NCBI RefSeq assembly: GCF_005047635.1
Contig: NZ_SUKC01000016.1
Location: 1 to 64,000 of the forward strand
Direction: 5' to 3'
Source of the DNA: Arthrobacter sp. CAU 1506
GTDB taxonomy: Bacteria > Actinomycetota > Actinomycetes > Actinomycetales > Micrococcaceae
Length of the DNA stretch: 64,000 nt
In this document: positions 1 to 9,126 of the stretch, piece by piece
Position numbering within the stretch: the first letter of the stretch is position 1
How the letters are laid out: every line of letters starts with the position of its first letter
Position numbers and translations under genes: made by a program
Notes under the pieces: model-generated
What the model saw: only the letters and a program-made list of their open reading frames with translations
Database searches by the model: none
Told to the model about the DNA's origin: nothing

Positions 1-361
1 AACCGGCCGCGGATTCGTCAATGGCGCCAATTATCGTACTCGTATTATGCTCAGAAGCGCCGTCAGAACGGCGGCCTGATCATGCATCGCAGCAGTGGAA
101 TTCACCACGAAACGCGGAGAGCCCGTAAGCATCGGAACAAGCAATGTCTTTCAGCCAGACCGCAAAAAGCACTATTCTCCCAACGTTCAGCGCGCTTGTA
201 CGTGCTTCGCCGCGGTCGCTATGGGCTCGGCGATTGTCACCCTCGTGCCTCAGCTTTAGCGAGCCTCTGCAGTCTGAGGATCTGCCTTCAATCAGGAGTA
301 CGCAGTCGAGCAGGTTGCTGCACGGCCAAGTGGCGCTTACCAGGGTCGGCATCAGAGAGGA
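1..361. other. No gene recognised
   Basis: Short open frames exist on both strands but none has a convincing ribosome binding site, recognisable domain or codon bias. The stretch leads into a fragment of an abortive-infection type gene, so it is probably decayed accessory DNA. Confidence 0.5.
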
Positions 362-570
362 ATGGACACGACCGAGCAGGGCTCAAAGATGACCCTGCCC
401 ACGACTTTGCACACCATTGCTGAGATCCGGAACGATATGGGAACCGGTCACGGGCGGACCCTTTGTCACGGACGAGCGGTTCGACGCAGCGCAGGTTGGC
501 CGTAACTCAGCTTGTTCAAGGCGCCTTCTGCCCCATTCCACCACCGGATCTCCTCACCTGACCGGTTCGC
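362..570 (+). pseudogene. Remnant of an abortive infection (Abi_C-like) protein
   Basis: A frame opening at 362 reads through the segment LHTIAEIRNDMGTGHGR, which resembles the C-terminal Abi_C domain of abortive-infection family proteins (conserved LRN, then GTGHGR). After GHGRT this frame ends at 503-505 without the usual tail, while another frame over about 450-560 gives RRLAVTQLVQGAF, which resembles the family's closing helix (LAVNAA..FL). I infer a gene with most of its 5' part lost and a frameshift near 450. Family assignment is from memory of the motif. Confidence 0.45.
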
Positions 571-843
571 ATCAATAAGGCAGGTGGGGGCTCTGATAGG
601 ACTGTGGGGAAGGACCGCATGGTAATTTTTCTATTCGGTCGCGAGCCTGCCCTAGTAGGGGTCGCTAGTCCTCGTCGGCGTCAATGATGTAGAAGCCCCC
701 CCGTGTGAGGATCTTCCGTATCGCTGATCTGGCAAGCCTGCCCGCCTAGGCCTGCCAGGGCGGATAAGCTTTCACAGGCGCACAAGCGCTCTGCGCACGG
801 ACAGCCAGCCGCCGCCCGCATCGACCACTCCGAGGGACCACCC

Positions 844-1566
844 ATGTCTATGACCGAACAATTCGTCGTGCCTGCAAAGCAGGACGATCTTCCGAGGATG
901 AACGGGTTCGGCCTCGCTTCGCTCATTCTAGGCGCCTTCGCCGTCGCCGTTGCCTTTATTCCGGTCCTGGGGTTGCCGGCCCTCGTGCTCGGACCATTGG
1001 CCATGATCTTCGGAGGCATCGGCCGCGCGCGGGTTCCAAGGGATACGGTTGCGGGGACTGCCGGGCTGATTCTCGGAACGATCGGGACCGTGATCGCCCT
1101 CATCATCACTTTCCTGCTGGCCGTCAACCTGGTCCAGCTCCGAGAAACCTTCCCCACCCTTCCGCTCAATTCCGCGCAGGCCCCCTCCGTATCACCGAAC
1201 GCCGCTAGGAGTCCGGCACCTGCCTCTGCGCCGTCTCCGGAAACCACCGGCCAGATGCCGGGCAAAAACTGCCAGGGACCCGGTGAAGCGGGGCCCGAAG
1301 GAGTAGCCGGCGGCACCCCGGTGACGTACGTCGTGGATGGTGAACCCGGGAAAACCTTCAACGTCGATTATGGGCACCCCATGGAATACGGCTGTGTCGA
1401 AGGGGTCTCCGGCCACTGGGAAATTACCAGATCGATGAGCGACCCCGAAATGGGTATAGGAATCACCACGTGGTATGACGGCGGGGGCGATGAGACGCCG
1501 ACCTGCAAAATCCTGATTGACGGGAAGGTCGTCGATGAGGGATCGCTTCAAGGCTGCACTTTCTGA
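844..1566 (+). CDS. DUF4190-type membrane protein with extracytoplasmic C-terminal domain
   Basis: A 240-residue protein. Residues about 20-100 hold two hydrophobic hairpins rich in Gly and Ala (GLASLILGAF, VLGPLAMIFGGI, GLILGTIGTV), the arrangement of the DUF4190 family. A Pro/Ala/Ser-rich linker of about 40 residues follows. The last ~80 residues are a soluble domain beginning VTYVVDGEPG with two cysteines (GCVEG, TCKIL) and a final GCTF, somewhat like MmpS-type domains that sit outside the membrane. The start at 844 is preceded by GAGGGA eight to nine bases upstream. It is a single gene with no obvious partners, and its function is unknown. Confidence 0.8.
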   Translation: MSMTEQFVVPAKQDDLPRMNGFGLASLILGAFAVAVAFIPVLGLPALVLGPLAMIFGGIGRARVPRDTVAGTAGLILGTIGTVIALIITFLLAVNLVQLRETFPTLPLNSAQAPSVSPNAARSPAPASAPSPETTGQMPGKNCQGPGEAGPEGVAGGTPVTYVVDGEPGKTFNVDYGHPMEYGCVEGVSGHWEITRSMSDPEMGIGITTWYDGGGDETPTCKILIDGKVVDEGSLQGCTF

Positions 1567-1751
1567 CTGCCTCCGCGCCATTCGGGTGCTCAGGAGGCGA
1601 ATGCCGCCCGTGACCTAATGAGCTTGAGCTCGAGCGGACAAGACCTAACGGCCCAGCCCAACCCTTTGTACTTCCGCGAATATTTGCGCCCGAAACCGAG
1701 TTTTGCTCGTTGTTCACCCCAGCGTGCAAGGTGCGCTGGTAGTGTCCCGTC

Positions 1752-2648
1752 ATGGATGACGAACTGCTCGTAGCACAGCCCCTCTCCGCCAAAGACCTCG
1801 CCGGCCGTGCAGGCTTCGATGAGAACTTCCTGGGCCAGCCCGTGCCGATGCCCGCCTTGCCGGGCGTGGAGACGGTCCTGTTGCCCTACACGCACTTCTC
1901 GGTTCTGATACGCCCGGATAAGCGCCTGGCCGCCGTTACAGGACTGGGTATGGACGGCAGCAAACTCATGGACCTGGACCGGGCCGGGATCCCCTGGCGG
2001 CTGGATCCCCGGCTGGCCTCCGACCTGCAGACGGGCGAGCGGGTCTACGCCGGGAACGACATCGACCGCGGCCACCTGGTCCGCCGGGCCTCGGCGGTCT
2101 GGGGCGACACCGTCGCCGAGGCGAAGCTGGCCAACGAAGACACCTTCCACTACACCAACGCCGCACCCCAGGCGGCCAAGTTCAACCAGGGGCTCGAACT
2201 GTGGCTGGGCCTGGAGTCTTACCTGCAGCAGCATGCCGCCGAGTACCGCGACAGGATCGTCGTCTTCACCGGGCCGATTTTCAGCGCCCAAGATCCCGTG
2301 TATCGGGGCGTGGAGATCCCGTTGCGCTTCTTCAAGGTCGCCGTGTTCATCCACCAGGGAGAGCTGGCGGCTGTCGGATATGTGGTGGACCAGACGCCGG
2401 AGCTGGGCGAACTGCCCGACGTCCCGCGGCCGGGGGCCATCGACGACGTCCCGCCGCTGGGCCCGTTCCGGACGTTCCAAGCACCCATCAGGGACATCGC
2501 CGAGCTGACCGGCCTGGACCTGGACCAGCTGGTCGCCGTGGACCGGATGCCGATCGCCGCGACCCTCGGCCCTGCCGAAGTGGGGTCCACGTGGCGGAAA
2601 CTGAATGCCGCCGAAGACCTCGACCTGGACTTCGACCTGGAGGACTAG
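1752..2648 (+). CDS. DNA/RNA non-specific endonuclease (NucA/NucG-like)
   Basis: A 298-residue protein of the beta-beta-alpha-metal non-specific nuclease family, which cuts single- and double-stranded DNA and RNA. The catalytic DRGH motif is at residues 105-108 (NDIDRGHLV). The metal-binding Asn is at about 146 in KFNQGLELWLGLE, with the following Glu at about 155. No signal peptide or membrane segment is visible, so as annotated it would stay in the cytoplasm, which is unusual for a family that is often secreted. The C-terminal 80 residues are Asp/Leu-rich and end in LDLDFDLED. There is no clear Shine-Dalgarno before 1752, so the mRNA may be leaderless or the start uncertain. No immunity gene is recognised beside it. 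Confidence 0.85.
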   Translation: MDDELLVAQPLSAKDLAGRAGFDENFLGQPVPMPALPGVETVLLPYTHFSVLIRPDKRLAAVTGLGMDGSKLMDLDRAGIPWRLDPRLASDLQTGERVYAGNDIDRGHLVRRASAVWGDTVAEAKLANEDTFHYTNAAPQAAKFNQGLELWLGLESYLQQHAAEYRDRIVVFTGPIFSAQDPVYRGVEIPLRFFKVAVFIHQGELAAVGYVVDQTPELGELPDVPRPGAIDDVPPLGPFRTFQAPIRDIAELTGLDLDQLVAVDRMPIAATLGPAEVGSTWRKLNAAEDLDLDFDLED

Positions 2649-3007
2649 CGCGGGGCTGCTTCTGGTCTTCGAGGGCTGGGGGAGTGGGCATGAGATCCCC
2701 AGACCGCACTCTCGGGAAAGGATGCCGCCCTCCTCATCGCACTACTCGCCGCCTCAATACTGCTGACCTTCGGGGTGGGTCTAGCAGTTCCCGACCGTGT
2801 AGGGATGGAGCCGGATTGCAGTCGAGGGTCGACGCGACGTGGTAGGAAGTTGTGCGACCGCCGCTGACGGCCTATCCTCTACAGGCATAGAATCAAAGTG
2901 TTGTCGATCACATCAGCGCCGCTCACGTCTAACATGGAAGAACACCCCTCCTATCGCGCAGCCAACTATTCCATCGTGATATCAGAGTTGAGAAGCAGTC
3001 GCTTTAT
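2649..3007. other. Intergenic, convergent genes, nothing recognised
   Basis: This lies between the end of the nuclease gene on the plus strand and the end of the PucR gene on the minus strand. No strong hairpin with a T-run and no RNA gene was seen. Confidence 0.5.
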
Positions 3008-4411
3008 TTAACAGCGATGGTCACTAGTTCCTGCATAAAGTTGGCCGAGTTTAAGTCCCATTGAAAGCAGGAGCAAATCGTCAGGATTATTTGGATCCAG
3101 GCCCGTTATTTCCTGTATTCTCCGCAAGCGATATGCAACAGTATTGGGATGTACATGTAGGAGTTTTCCGGTCCGCGCCAAGTTGTACTTCGTTTCGAAG
3201 TACGTGCACAGAGTGGCGACAAGATCACCCTCATGAACGGCATCGTACTCTCTGAGCGGCGTCACGGTGTCTGCGATCAGACTGCCTGAATAATCGCTTG
3301 TGCGAGCGATGTGGTGCAGGACAACATCTCGGAAGCTTGTCGCTTGATCGAAGCGCTTTAGGGCGATGGCAATAGCGGACGCTTCCGCAGCCTCTGCGTA
3401 TCCCAAGGGTACGCCGGCCAGGCCTGCGTGAGAACGGCCCATCCCGACGACAGAATGTTTCACCCTCTTAGCTAAACGATCAGCAATAGCGCGGACTCCC
3501 TCGTCACTGCGATCATCGGCAAGGGGATAAACGCACACCAATTCGCTGTGTCGGTAGCCGAGAATCACACGCCTGGCATCTGACTCAAAGCAAGAGCGGA
3601 CGTCTTCCACCAAGCCCCGGGGCGAAGCTGTCCCCAATTCGTCCAAGCCTTGGAAGCGCACGACCATTACAATGTGCTGGCCCTTGAGGCTCTGAGCTAG
3701 TGCCGAGGCGCCCAGCGTCGCACGCCCTTTAAGGACTCCTTCGCCATGCAGCAGCCAAGTCAACTGATCACCACGGAGGAGCGATCGATCCGAGGCGAAG
3801 CCGGACGCCTCGGATCGGAACGCCTCTGTTACTACTAACGACACATGGTCCACGAGCCGCATGATTTGCTCGGCCATCTGAAGGCCAGCGTCCATCCGGT
3901 TCGACGGCGTGGACTGTGCCTCTGGCCCAAGCATGTGCAGAACCGTCCGCCCCCAGAGTCGATAGGAGCGGAGCAGGCCTTCAAGGGAGACGCCCTGATG
4001 AAAACGACGGACAGCTAGGTCACGAAGCTCATTATCGTCGACTTCTCCCTTGTCGGGCCCACACGCGATACTGCTGTGGAGAACTTCGATGAGCGAGGCA
4101 CAATGCGGCAAAAGATCCTGCTCTACAGCAACCACTGGAAATTGGGCCAGTTCATGAATGTCTGACAACCAGCGTGTCACAACTGCCCGCGCTACCTTGC
4201 CGATATCCCAACCTGGCCCGACCGCGGTTAGAGGAGACTCTTTCCACTCGTAGCCATCGCTGTACCGCTCGGACGAAGCATGCGGGGGGTCGGGAACCAG
4301 CCGGTGACCCAGTAAGACTTCGACCGGCTGTGCCTCGCTCTTCGCACGAAGCGTAGGGCGATGTAGACGATTAGCCAGCACGGAAACAGGCTGCACCAGC
4401 GGTGATCCCAT
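3008..4411 (-). CDS. PucR family transcriptional regulator
   Basis: A 467-residue regulator. The C-terminal 60 residues are the PucR-type helix-turn-helix (YFETKYNLARTGKLLHVHPNTVAYRLRRI, quoted in part: LHVHPNTVAYRLRRI), which binds DNA. The middle resembles the GGDEF-like/CdaR domain of the family, and the N-terminal region holds helical stretches with the LLRSYRLWG signature. The frame opens further upstream with TTG, but ATG at 4411 is preceded by GGAGG five bases away and is preferred. It lies 37 bases after the monooxygenase stop and is the last gene of the minus-strand operon that begins at 8701. It is therefore likely the pathway-specific regulator, responding to the substrate or an intermediate. 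Confidence 0.88.
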   Translation of the reverse strand: MGSPLVQPVSVLANRLHRPTLRAKSEAQPVEVLLGHRLVPDPPHASSERYSDGYEWKESPLTAVGPGWDIGKVARAVVTRWLSDIHELAQFPVVAVEQDLLPHCASLIEVLHSSIACGPDKGEVDDNELRDLAVRRFHQGVSLEGLLRSYRLWGRTVLHMLGPEAQSTPSNRMDAGLQMAEQIMRLVDHVSLVVTEAFRSEASGFASDRSLLRGDQLTWLLHGEGVLKGRATLGASALAQSLKGQHIVMVVRFQGLDELGTASPRGLVEDVRSCFESDARRVILGYRHSELVCVYPLADDRSDEGVRAIADRLAKRVKHSVVGMGRSHAGLAGVPLGYAEAAEASAIAIALKRFDQATSFRDVVLHHIARTSDYSGSLIADTVTPLREYDAVHEGDLVATLCTYFETKYNLARTGKLLHVHPNTVAYRLRRIQEITGLDPNNPDDLLLLSMGLKLGQLYAGTSDHRC

Positions 4412-4448
4412 CGCTTCCTCCAATAACACCATCGTTGTTCCGGTCAAG

Positions 4449-5837
4449 CTAGCCGATTACAGGACTTTCAACGCGGAAATTAGCCGCGCGATGGTCGGCG
4501 GGAAGATGTGGTCCCTTGTTGAATAGCTTCTCCCTCAAAGTTCCCTCCCGGTATTTGGTCTTGTAAACGCCGCGACGCTGCAGCTCTGGAATCACGTAAT
4601 CGACGACGTCTTCATGGGTCTTGTGGGCGATCGCTCGGCTAAGACAGAAACCATCGACACCAGACTCCTCAACCCATTCCTGCATCTGGTCGGCAACTTC
4701 CTGGGCGGAACCCACAACAACCGGACCAAGGCCGCCAATCGCTCCCCACTGCACGATATCCCCGATGGTCCAGCTTTCGCCTTCCGGCTTGGAGGCCATA
4801 AAAGCGTCAATTGCTGAGGTAATCGAAATGTCGCGATTCGCGTTCTCATCCAACGGCTGAGACAAGTCGTACTTGGAAAAATCAGTGCCCAGCCACTGGG
4901 ACATGAGAACCATCGACCCCTCTAAGCTGACATATTTCAGGTAGTCTTCGTATTTGGCTTTAGCTCCTTCCGAGGTCTCATCTGTAATAACCGTCATTTG
5001 GTTGAATATCACGGCACTGTCCGGCTCACGGCCTGCCTCTACCAGGAGTCTGCGGATGTCCGAGACCGTCGCCCGAAGTACTTCCTTAGTTGGGGCAGCT
5101 GTAAAGATCGCTTCGGCGTTCTGGGATGCGAATGCTTTACCACGGCTAGAAGATCCTGCTTGAAAGATAATCGGTGAGCGCTGCGGAGAGGGTTCACTTA
5201 AATGCATTCCAGGTACCGTAAAGATTTTTCCGACGTGATCGATGTCATGAACCCGTGAAGGATCGGCATAAACACCGCGCTCTTGGTCTCGCAGAACTGC
5301 CCCGTCTTCCCAAGACCCTTCCCAGAGCTTGTAACAAACCTCCAGGTACTCCTCGGCTAGGTCATACCGGTTTGCGTGAGTCATCTGGCTCGCGAACCCT
5401 AGGTTGCGAAGTCCACTTTCGTTGTAAGACGTCACGACGTTCCAACCGCTCCGGCCGTTGGTGAGATGGTCAAGCGTCGACATCCGCCGCGCAAACGGAT
5501 AAGGATGCTCAAAAGCGACGGAGGCCGTAATCCCAAATCCGAGGTGCTCCGTCACGCCGGCCATGGCGGAAACTAGAAGAGAGGGGTCATTTTCAGGCAC
5601 CTGCGCCGCTTCGCGGATTGCCGGATTCCGGCTCGATTCATAGACCTCGTAAAGGCCCAGAACATCGGCAATGAAGAGACCGTCGAACATCCCCCTTTCA
5701 AGCGTTTTGGCCAAACTGGTCCAGTACTCCAAACTGGTGTAATCCATGGACCGACACTCGGGGTGCCGCCACAGTCCTGGGGCTTCCGCCATTACGCAGT
5801 TCTGCTCGAATGCAAATAGACGTATCTCTCGGGTCAT
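4449..5837 (-). CDS. NtaA/DmoA family FMN-dependent monooxygenase
   Basis: A 462-residue luciferase-like flavin monooxygenase of the nitrilotriacetate/dimethylsulfide/dibenzothiophene-sulfone group. It uses reduced FMN supplied by a separate reductase plus O2. Family signatures seen: TLERGMFDGLFIADVLG, a typical Asn-rich SGWNVVTSYN segment, RYDLAEEYLEVCYKLWEGSW (in part: EEYLEVCYKLW), SPIIFQAGSSSRG, and a C-terminal GTLREKLF. The longest frame starts at 5867, but ATG at 5837 has AGGAG six bases upstream and the family's usual N-terminus. The two flavin reductases needed to feed it lie upstream in the same operon. The substrate cannot be told from sequence; N- or S-containing small molecules are typical. 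Confidence 0.92.
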   Translation of the reverse strand: MTREIRLFAFEQNCVMAEAPGLWRHPECRSMDYTSLEYWTSLAKTLERGMFDGLFIADVLGLYEVYESSRNPAIREAAQVPENDPSLLVSAMAGVTEHLGFGITASVAFEHPYPFARRMSTLDHLTNGRSGWNVVTSYNESGLRNLGFASQMTHANRYDLAEEYLEVCYKLWEGSWEDGAVLRDQERGVYADPSRVHDIDHVGKIFTVPGMHLSEPSPQRSPIIFQAGSSSRGKAFASQNAEAIFTAAPTKEVLRATVSDIRRLLVEAGREPDSAVIFNQMTVITDETSEGAKAKYEDYLKYVSLEGSMVLMSQWLGTDFSKYDLSQPLDENANRDISITSAIDAFMASKPEGESWTIGDIVQWGAIGGLGPVVVGSAQEVADQMQEWVEESGVDGFCLSRAIAHKTHEDVVDYVIPELQRRGVYKTKYREGTLREKLFNKGPHLPADHRAANFRVESPVIG

Positions 5838-5945
5838 GATTTTCTCCTGATAGTTCAGTGTGTACATGCTTTACATAGTCACGGGGACAAGGACGCACGT
5901 CTGGAGCACGCAACAGTCGCTTGTGACAGACCCCCTCGGAATAGC

Positions 5946-7424
5946 TCACCTGTCGAGGGTGATCCAAACCGTCTTGAGTTCGGTGTACTGCTCGAAAGCC
6001 TCTATGCCCTTCTCGCGGCCTCCGAAGCCGGAAGTGCGGAAGCCGCCAAAAGGCGTCGTGATGTCACCTTCGCTGTATCCATTGATGGCGACAGTTCCAG
6101 CCCGGACGGCACCCGCGAGTTTGAGCGCGGTATAGATGTCGCGGGACCAAATCGTTGCGGCCAGCCCGTAACTGCTTGCGTTGGCAATTCGGATGGCTTC
6201 ATCTGTGTCCTCGAAGCCGAGAACGGCTACCACGGGCCCGAAGATCTCCTCGCGGGCCACTGGCATGTCGGGGGTGACGCCATCTAGTACCGTCGGTTGG
6301 ACGAAGTACCCACCCGTTTCCGGCAGCGCCCTTTTGCCGCCCGCTGCGATTTCAGCGCCGGCGCTGACCGCCTCCTCGATGTAGCGGATGGTTCGATCGG
6401 CGGCGGAGGCCTCGATCAGGGGGCCCATCTGCGTCCCGGGGTCTGCTGGCGAGCCCAGGCGAAGCTTGTTGGCTCGTTCAACGAGGAGCTCGACGAGTTC
6501 GCTGCGGATCGAATTTTGGACGAGGATGCGTGATCCAGCTGTGCAGTTCTGCCCGGCGTTCCAGAAGGCCGCGGTGACCATATCCTCGGCAATCACCTGC
6601 AGATCTTCTTTGGCGTCCGCAAAGACAATCTGGGGACTCTTGCCTCCGCACTCGAGGGAGACCTCCTTGAGGTTGCTGTCCGCTGCGTAGCGCAGGAATT
6701 TACGTCCCACTTCCGTCGAGCCGGTGAAGGTGATGGCGTCAACGTCGTCGTGCAGTCCGAGGGCCTTGCCCGCGATGTGCCCGAGCCCGGGAACGACGTT
6801 GAACACACCGTCGGGCACGCCGGCCTCGGTCGCCAGCTCGGCGAACCTGATGGCTCCGAGAGATGATAGCTCCGCGGGCTTTACGACGATCGAATTCCCC
6901 GCAGCTAGGGCGGGCCCAATTTTCCAGGCAAGCGTGACAGCGGGGAAGTTCCAGGGGACGACGACACCCACGACTCCGATGGCCTCGCGGACAACGTAGG
7001 CGAGGTTGTCGGACGAAGTCGGGGACACCTTTCCGAACACCTTGTCGATGCTCTCTGCATACCAGCGGATGGTGTTGATAGCGTCCGGAGTGTCGATCTC
7101 CCTGCAGTCTGTGATGGGCTTTCCCGCCTCGACGGAGTCGAGCTGTGCGATTATCTCGAGATCATCTTCAAGTAGGTCGGCGAACCGAAGGAGGATGCGC
7201 TTTCGTTCGGCGGGGGCTAGGCGGCTCCAGACGCCGCTTGTGAACGACCTGCGTGCCGCCTTCACTGCTCTGTCGATGTCCTCGGCGCCTCCGGCGGTGA
7301 CCTCGCCGAGGACCTTTCCGGTCGAAGGATCGACTGTTTCAAACGTGGCGCCGTCGGCGGCCTCCTCGTGCCGGCCGTCGATGTAGGCATTGAAACTCGT
7401 CTTCGGTGGCAGTACGTGTTCCAT
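5946..7424 (-). CDS. NAD(P)-dependent aldehyde dehydrogenase
   Basis: A 492-residue aldehyde dehydrogenase of normal family length, oxidising an aldehyde to a carboxylate with NAD(P)+. Motifs: VVPWNFPAV near residue 155, the cofactor loop FTGSTEVGRKF, the catalytic Glu in LECGGKSPQIVF, the catalytic Cys in NAGQNCTAGSR, and the C-terminal EEIFGPVVAV and PFGGFRTSGFGGR. AAAGGA precedes the ATG at 7424. It lies between the reductases and the monooxygenase in one operon, so it probably oxidises an aldehyde released by monooxygenase-driven cleavage. It resembles the gamma-aminobutyraldehyde/betaine aldehyde-type subgroup, but substrate cannot be assigned. Confidence 0.93.
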   Translation of the reverse strand: MEHVLPPKTSFNAYIDGRHEEAADGATFETVDPSTGKVLGEVTAGGAEDIDRAVKAARRSFTSGVWSRLAPAERKRILLRFADLLEDDLEIIAQLDSVEAGKPITDCREIDTPDAINTIRWYAESIDKVFGKVSPTSSDNLAYVVREAIGVVGVVVPWNFPAVTLAWKIGPALAAGNSIVVKPAELSSLGAIRFAELATEAGVPDGVFNVVPGLGHIAGKALGLHDDVDAITFTGSTEVGRKFLRYAADSNLKEVSLECGGKSPQIVFADAKEDLQVIAEDMVTAAFWNAGQNCTAGSRILVQNSIRSELVELLVERANKLRLGSPADPGTQMGPLIEASAADRTIRYIEEAVSAGAEIAAGGKRALPETGGYFVQPTVLDGVTPDMPVAREEIFGPVVAVLGFEDTDEAIRIANASSYGLAATIWSRDIYTALKLAGAVRAGTVAINGYSEGDITTPFGGFRTSGFGGREKGIEAFEQYTELKTVWITLDR

Positions 7425-7583
7425 GAAACTCTATTCCTTTCGTGATGTGGTATCTGTTGGGGTTTGGCCGGCGTCTCTGCACAAATTCTCAGAGATCACT
7501 TGCGGTGATGGTGTAAGCGGGGCACCGGGTCATTGGGGGAAACGACATGCCTGGGGAGATCGCCCTCCTGCGGCTGGCGTCGT

Positions 7584-8153
7584 TCATGAACTGCCCAAGC
7601 CTTGAATTGCCTTGGACGCGAGCACTGCTGATGCTAGGTCGTGTAGGGCCTCTCCTTGCCGGGTGCACAGGTCGTCTGCAGATGCAGTCAGCGCATGATC
7701 CTCAGTAAAGTGCTTTTTCCAAAGGAAGACATGGGGCGAAAGCGTCTGCATGTTATAAACGGAGCTCAGGACGGAGCGAAGATTCTCTCCGCCCCGGTAG
7801 TGGCGCTCGGACGCGCCGGTCATCAACGTGGCACATGCCTTTCCGGTCAACGGATTACGTTTTGAGGCGAAGGATTGGCTAGCGATTTCGTCCAAGAACG
7901 CTTTCAGCGGCCAAGTTGGCTCCGCGTTGTAGGTGGGTGATGCAAATACGGTCGCTGACGCTGTCTGGCAGACTTGGATCGCAGCCTTCACATCGCCGAA
8001 ATCACGAACCAGTTGGACCGAAGTTGCACCGCCTTTCGATTCAACGCCATGGAGAACGGCAGATGCTGCAGCAGCTGTGCGCAGGGAGGGCAGAGGCGAG
8101 AAGATAAGCGCTACGACTGTGAGCGAGGGCCCGGGCGGCACAGCGGTGGTCAT
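7584..8153 (-). CDS. NAD(P)H-dependent FMN reductase (SsuE/flavodoxin-like fold)
   Basis: A 189-residue NADPH-dependent FMN reductase-type protein. The flavin-binding loop region FASPTYNAEPTWPLKAFLD matches the family's (S)PxYN...LK.(F/A)LD pattern, followed by GKACATLMTGAS. The Gly-rich N-terminal phosphate loop of the family is weak here (IFSPLPSLRTAA). Its ATG overlaps the stop of the upstream flavin reductase by an ATGA, so the two are translationally coupled. Likely role: delivering reduced FMN, or controlling redox, for the monooxygenase of the same operon. A gap of 159 bases separates it from the aldehyde dehydrogenase. Confidence 0.85.
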   Translation of the reverse strand: MTTAVPPGPSLTVVALIFSPLPSLRTAAAASAVLHGVESKGGATSVQLVRDFGDVKAAIQVCQTASATVFASPTYNAEPTWPLKAFLDEIASQSFASKRNPLTGKACATLMTGASERHYRGGENLRSVLSSVYNMQTLSPHVFLWKKHFTEDHALTASADDLCTRQGEALHDLASAVLASKAIQGLGSS

Positions 8154-8701
8154 CCAACAACCCCCTTTAGTTGTTTGAACGACGAGCCGTGGTAAACCAG
8201 CGGGACCTGGTCAAGATGAGACTTGAGCGCCTGAATCCATAACAGAACGAGGAAGTGGTCGCCGGCAGGGATCACAGAATCGATCGTGCAATCGAAGGTG
8301 GCCGAGGCGCCCTCGATGAAAGCCGCCCCCGAATCACTAACTTGCAACTGGAGTCCATTGAACCGCTCAAGGAATTTACTTGACAGTTGGCGACACATGG
8401 TCCCCTGTTCTTCGCTCAGGACGCTGATGCCGAGCGCGTTCGCGTTGCGGAGACGCGGCCATGTCGAGGACTGACGATCCATGCATACGGATACGAGCGG
8501 AGGGTCGAGTGAGACGGGGGTGAAGGTGCTGGCGACCATACCGACCGGTTCGCCTTGAATCATGCTGCAGATCGCGACCACCCCGGACGGAAAGCAACTG
8601 AAGGCGCCCTTCAGCCCGGATACAGTGGGGCGTTCCAAGCTCGGCAACCGGTAGGCCCTTGGGGCATTGATCGAGTTGCTAACACTGCTGCTGATGCTCA
8701 T
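8150..8701 (-). CDS. Flavin reductase family protein (HpaC/DIM6-NTAB type)
   Basis: A 183-residue flavin reductase-like protein with the split-barrel FMN-binding fold. Family features: FPSGVVAICSMIQGEPVGMVAS (in part GEPVGMVASTFTPVSLDPPLV), SVCMDRQSSTWP, ISVLSEEQG, then AGDHFLVLLWIQAL and a closing PLVYHGSSFKQL. It normally reduces free FMN or FAD with NAD(P)H to supply a two-component monooxygenase. It is the first gene of the operon: AGGAGG stands five bases before the ATG at 8701, with long non-coding DNA upstream. It is presumed partner of the monooxygenase at 4449. Another member of the family lies at 17570. Confidence 0.9.
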   Translation of the reverse strand: MSISSSVSNSINAPRAYRLPSLERPTVSGLKGAFSCFPSGVVAICSMIQGEPVGMVASTFTPVSLDPPLVSVCMDRQSSTWPRLRNANALGISVLSEEQGTMCRQLSSKFLERFNGLQLQVSDSGAAFIEGASATFDCTIDSVIPAGDHFLVLLWIQALKSHLDQVPLVYHGSSFKQLKGVVG

Positions 8702-9126
8702 GTCGACCTCCTATATCTGTGACCTACATCTCGAGTCTGTGGCCTCGGCTGCGACAAGTGCATCAGTGACTAGCACGGACTTCTCCACTGAACACTCCAC
8801 GGAGTTCACGGTCGTGGCTGCTGCAACGTCTCCTAGCCGACAGCAGTAAATACTGGGGATTTCCTCGAGAGGCGGGGGATGGGTGAAGGCAGGCACGGGC
8901 ATCGCTGAAGGGCGGTTCCGTCTTGCGCATCCTCGCCTTGGCTGAGCATGCGCGACCAGACGTGGCTGACCTGCGAGAATGCACGTGGGAGGGTAATCGG
9001 CGCTGCCGGCTATAAGCGGCAGTGGCGCCCCCTAGGAGTAGTCAGATAGAGATGCGGCAATGACTCGCCACTACTAATGCGTCGCGACGGGCATCCTAAA
9101 TCGCCAAGTGGGATCCTTACGGCCCC
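8702..9126. other. Intergenic upstream of the catabolic operon
   Basis: It must contain the promoter of the minus-strand operon starting at 8701, but I could not single out a confident -35/-10 pair. No gene is recognised. The right end runs into a regulator gene fragment. Confidence 0.45.

Noticed and set aside
844-1566. Lipoprotein or sortase substrate reading of the DUF4190 protein
   Set aside because: No lipobox and no LPXTG-type tail; two hydrophobic hairpins at the N-terminus fit an integral membrane protein.
1590-2480. Long minus-strand open frame (about 296 codons) opposite the nuclease gene
   Set aside because: It lies entirely antisense to the DRGH nuclease, has no recognisable domain, and is explained by high GC content leaving few stops.
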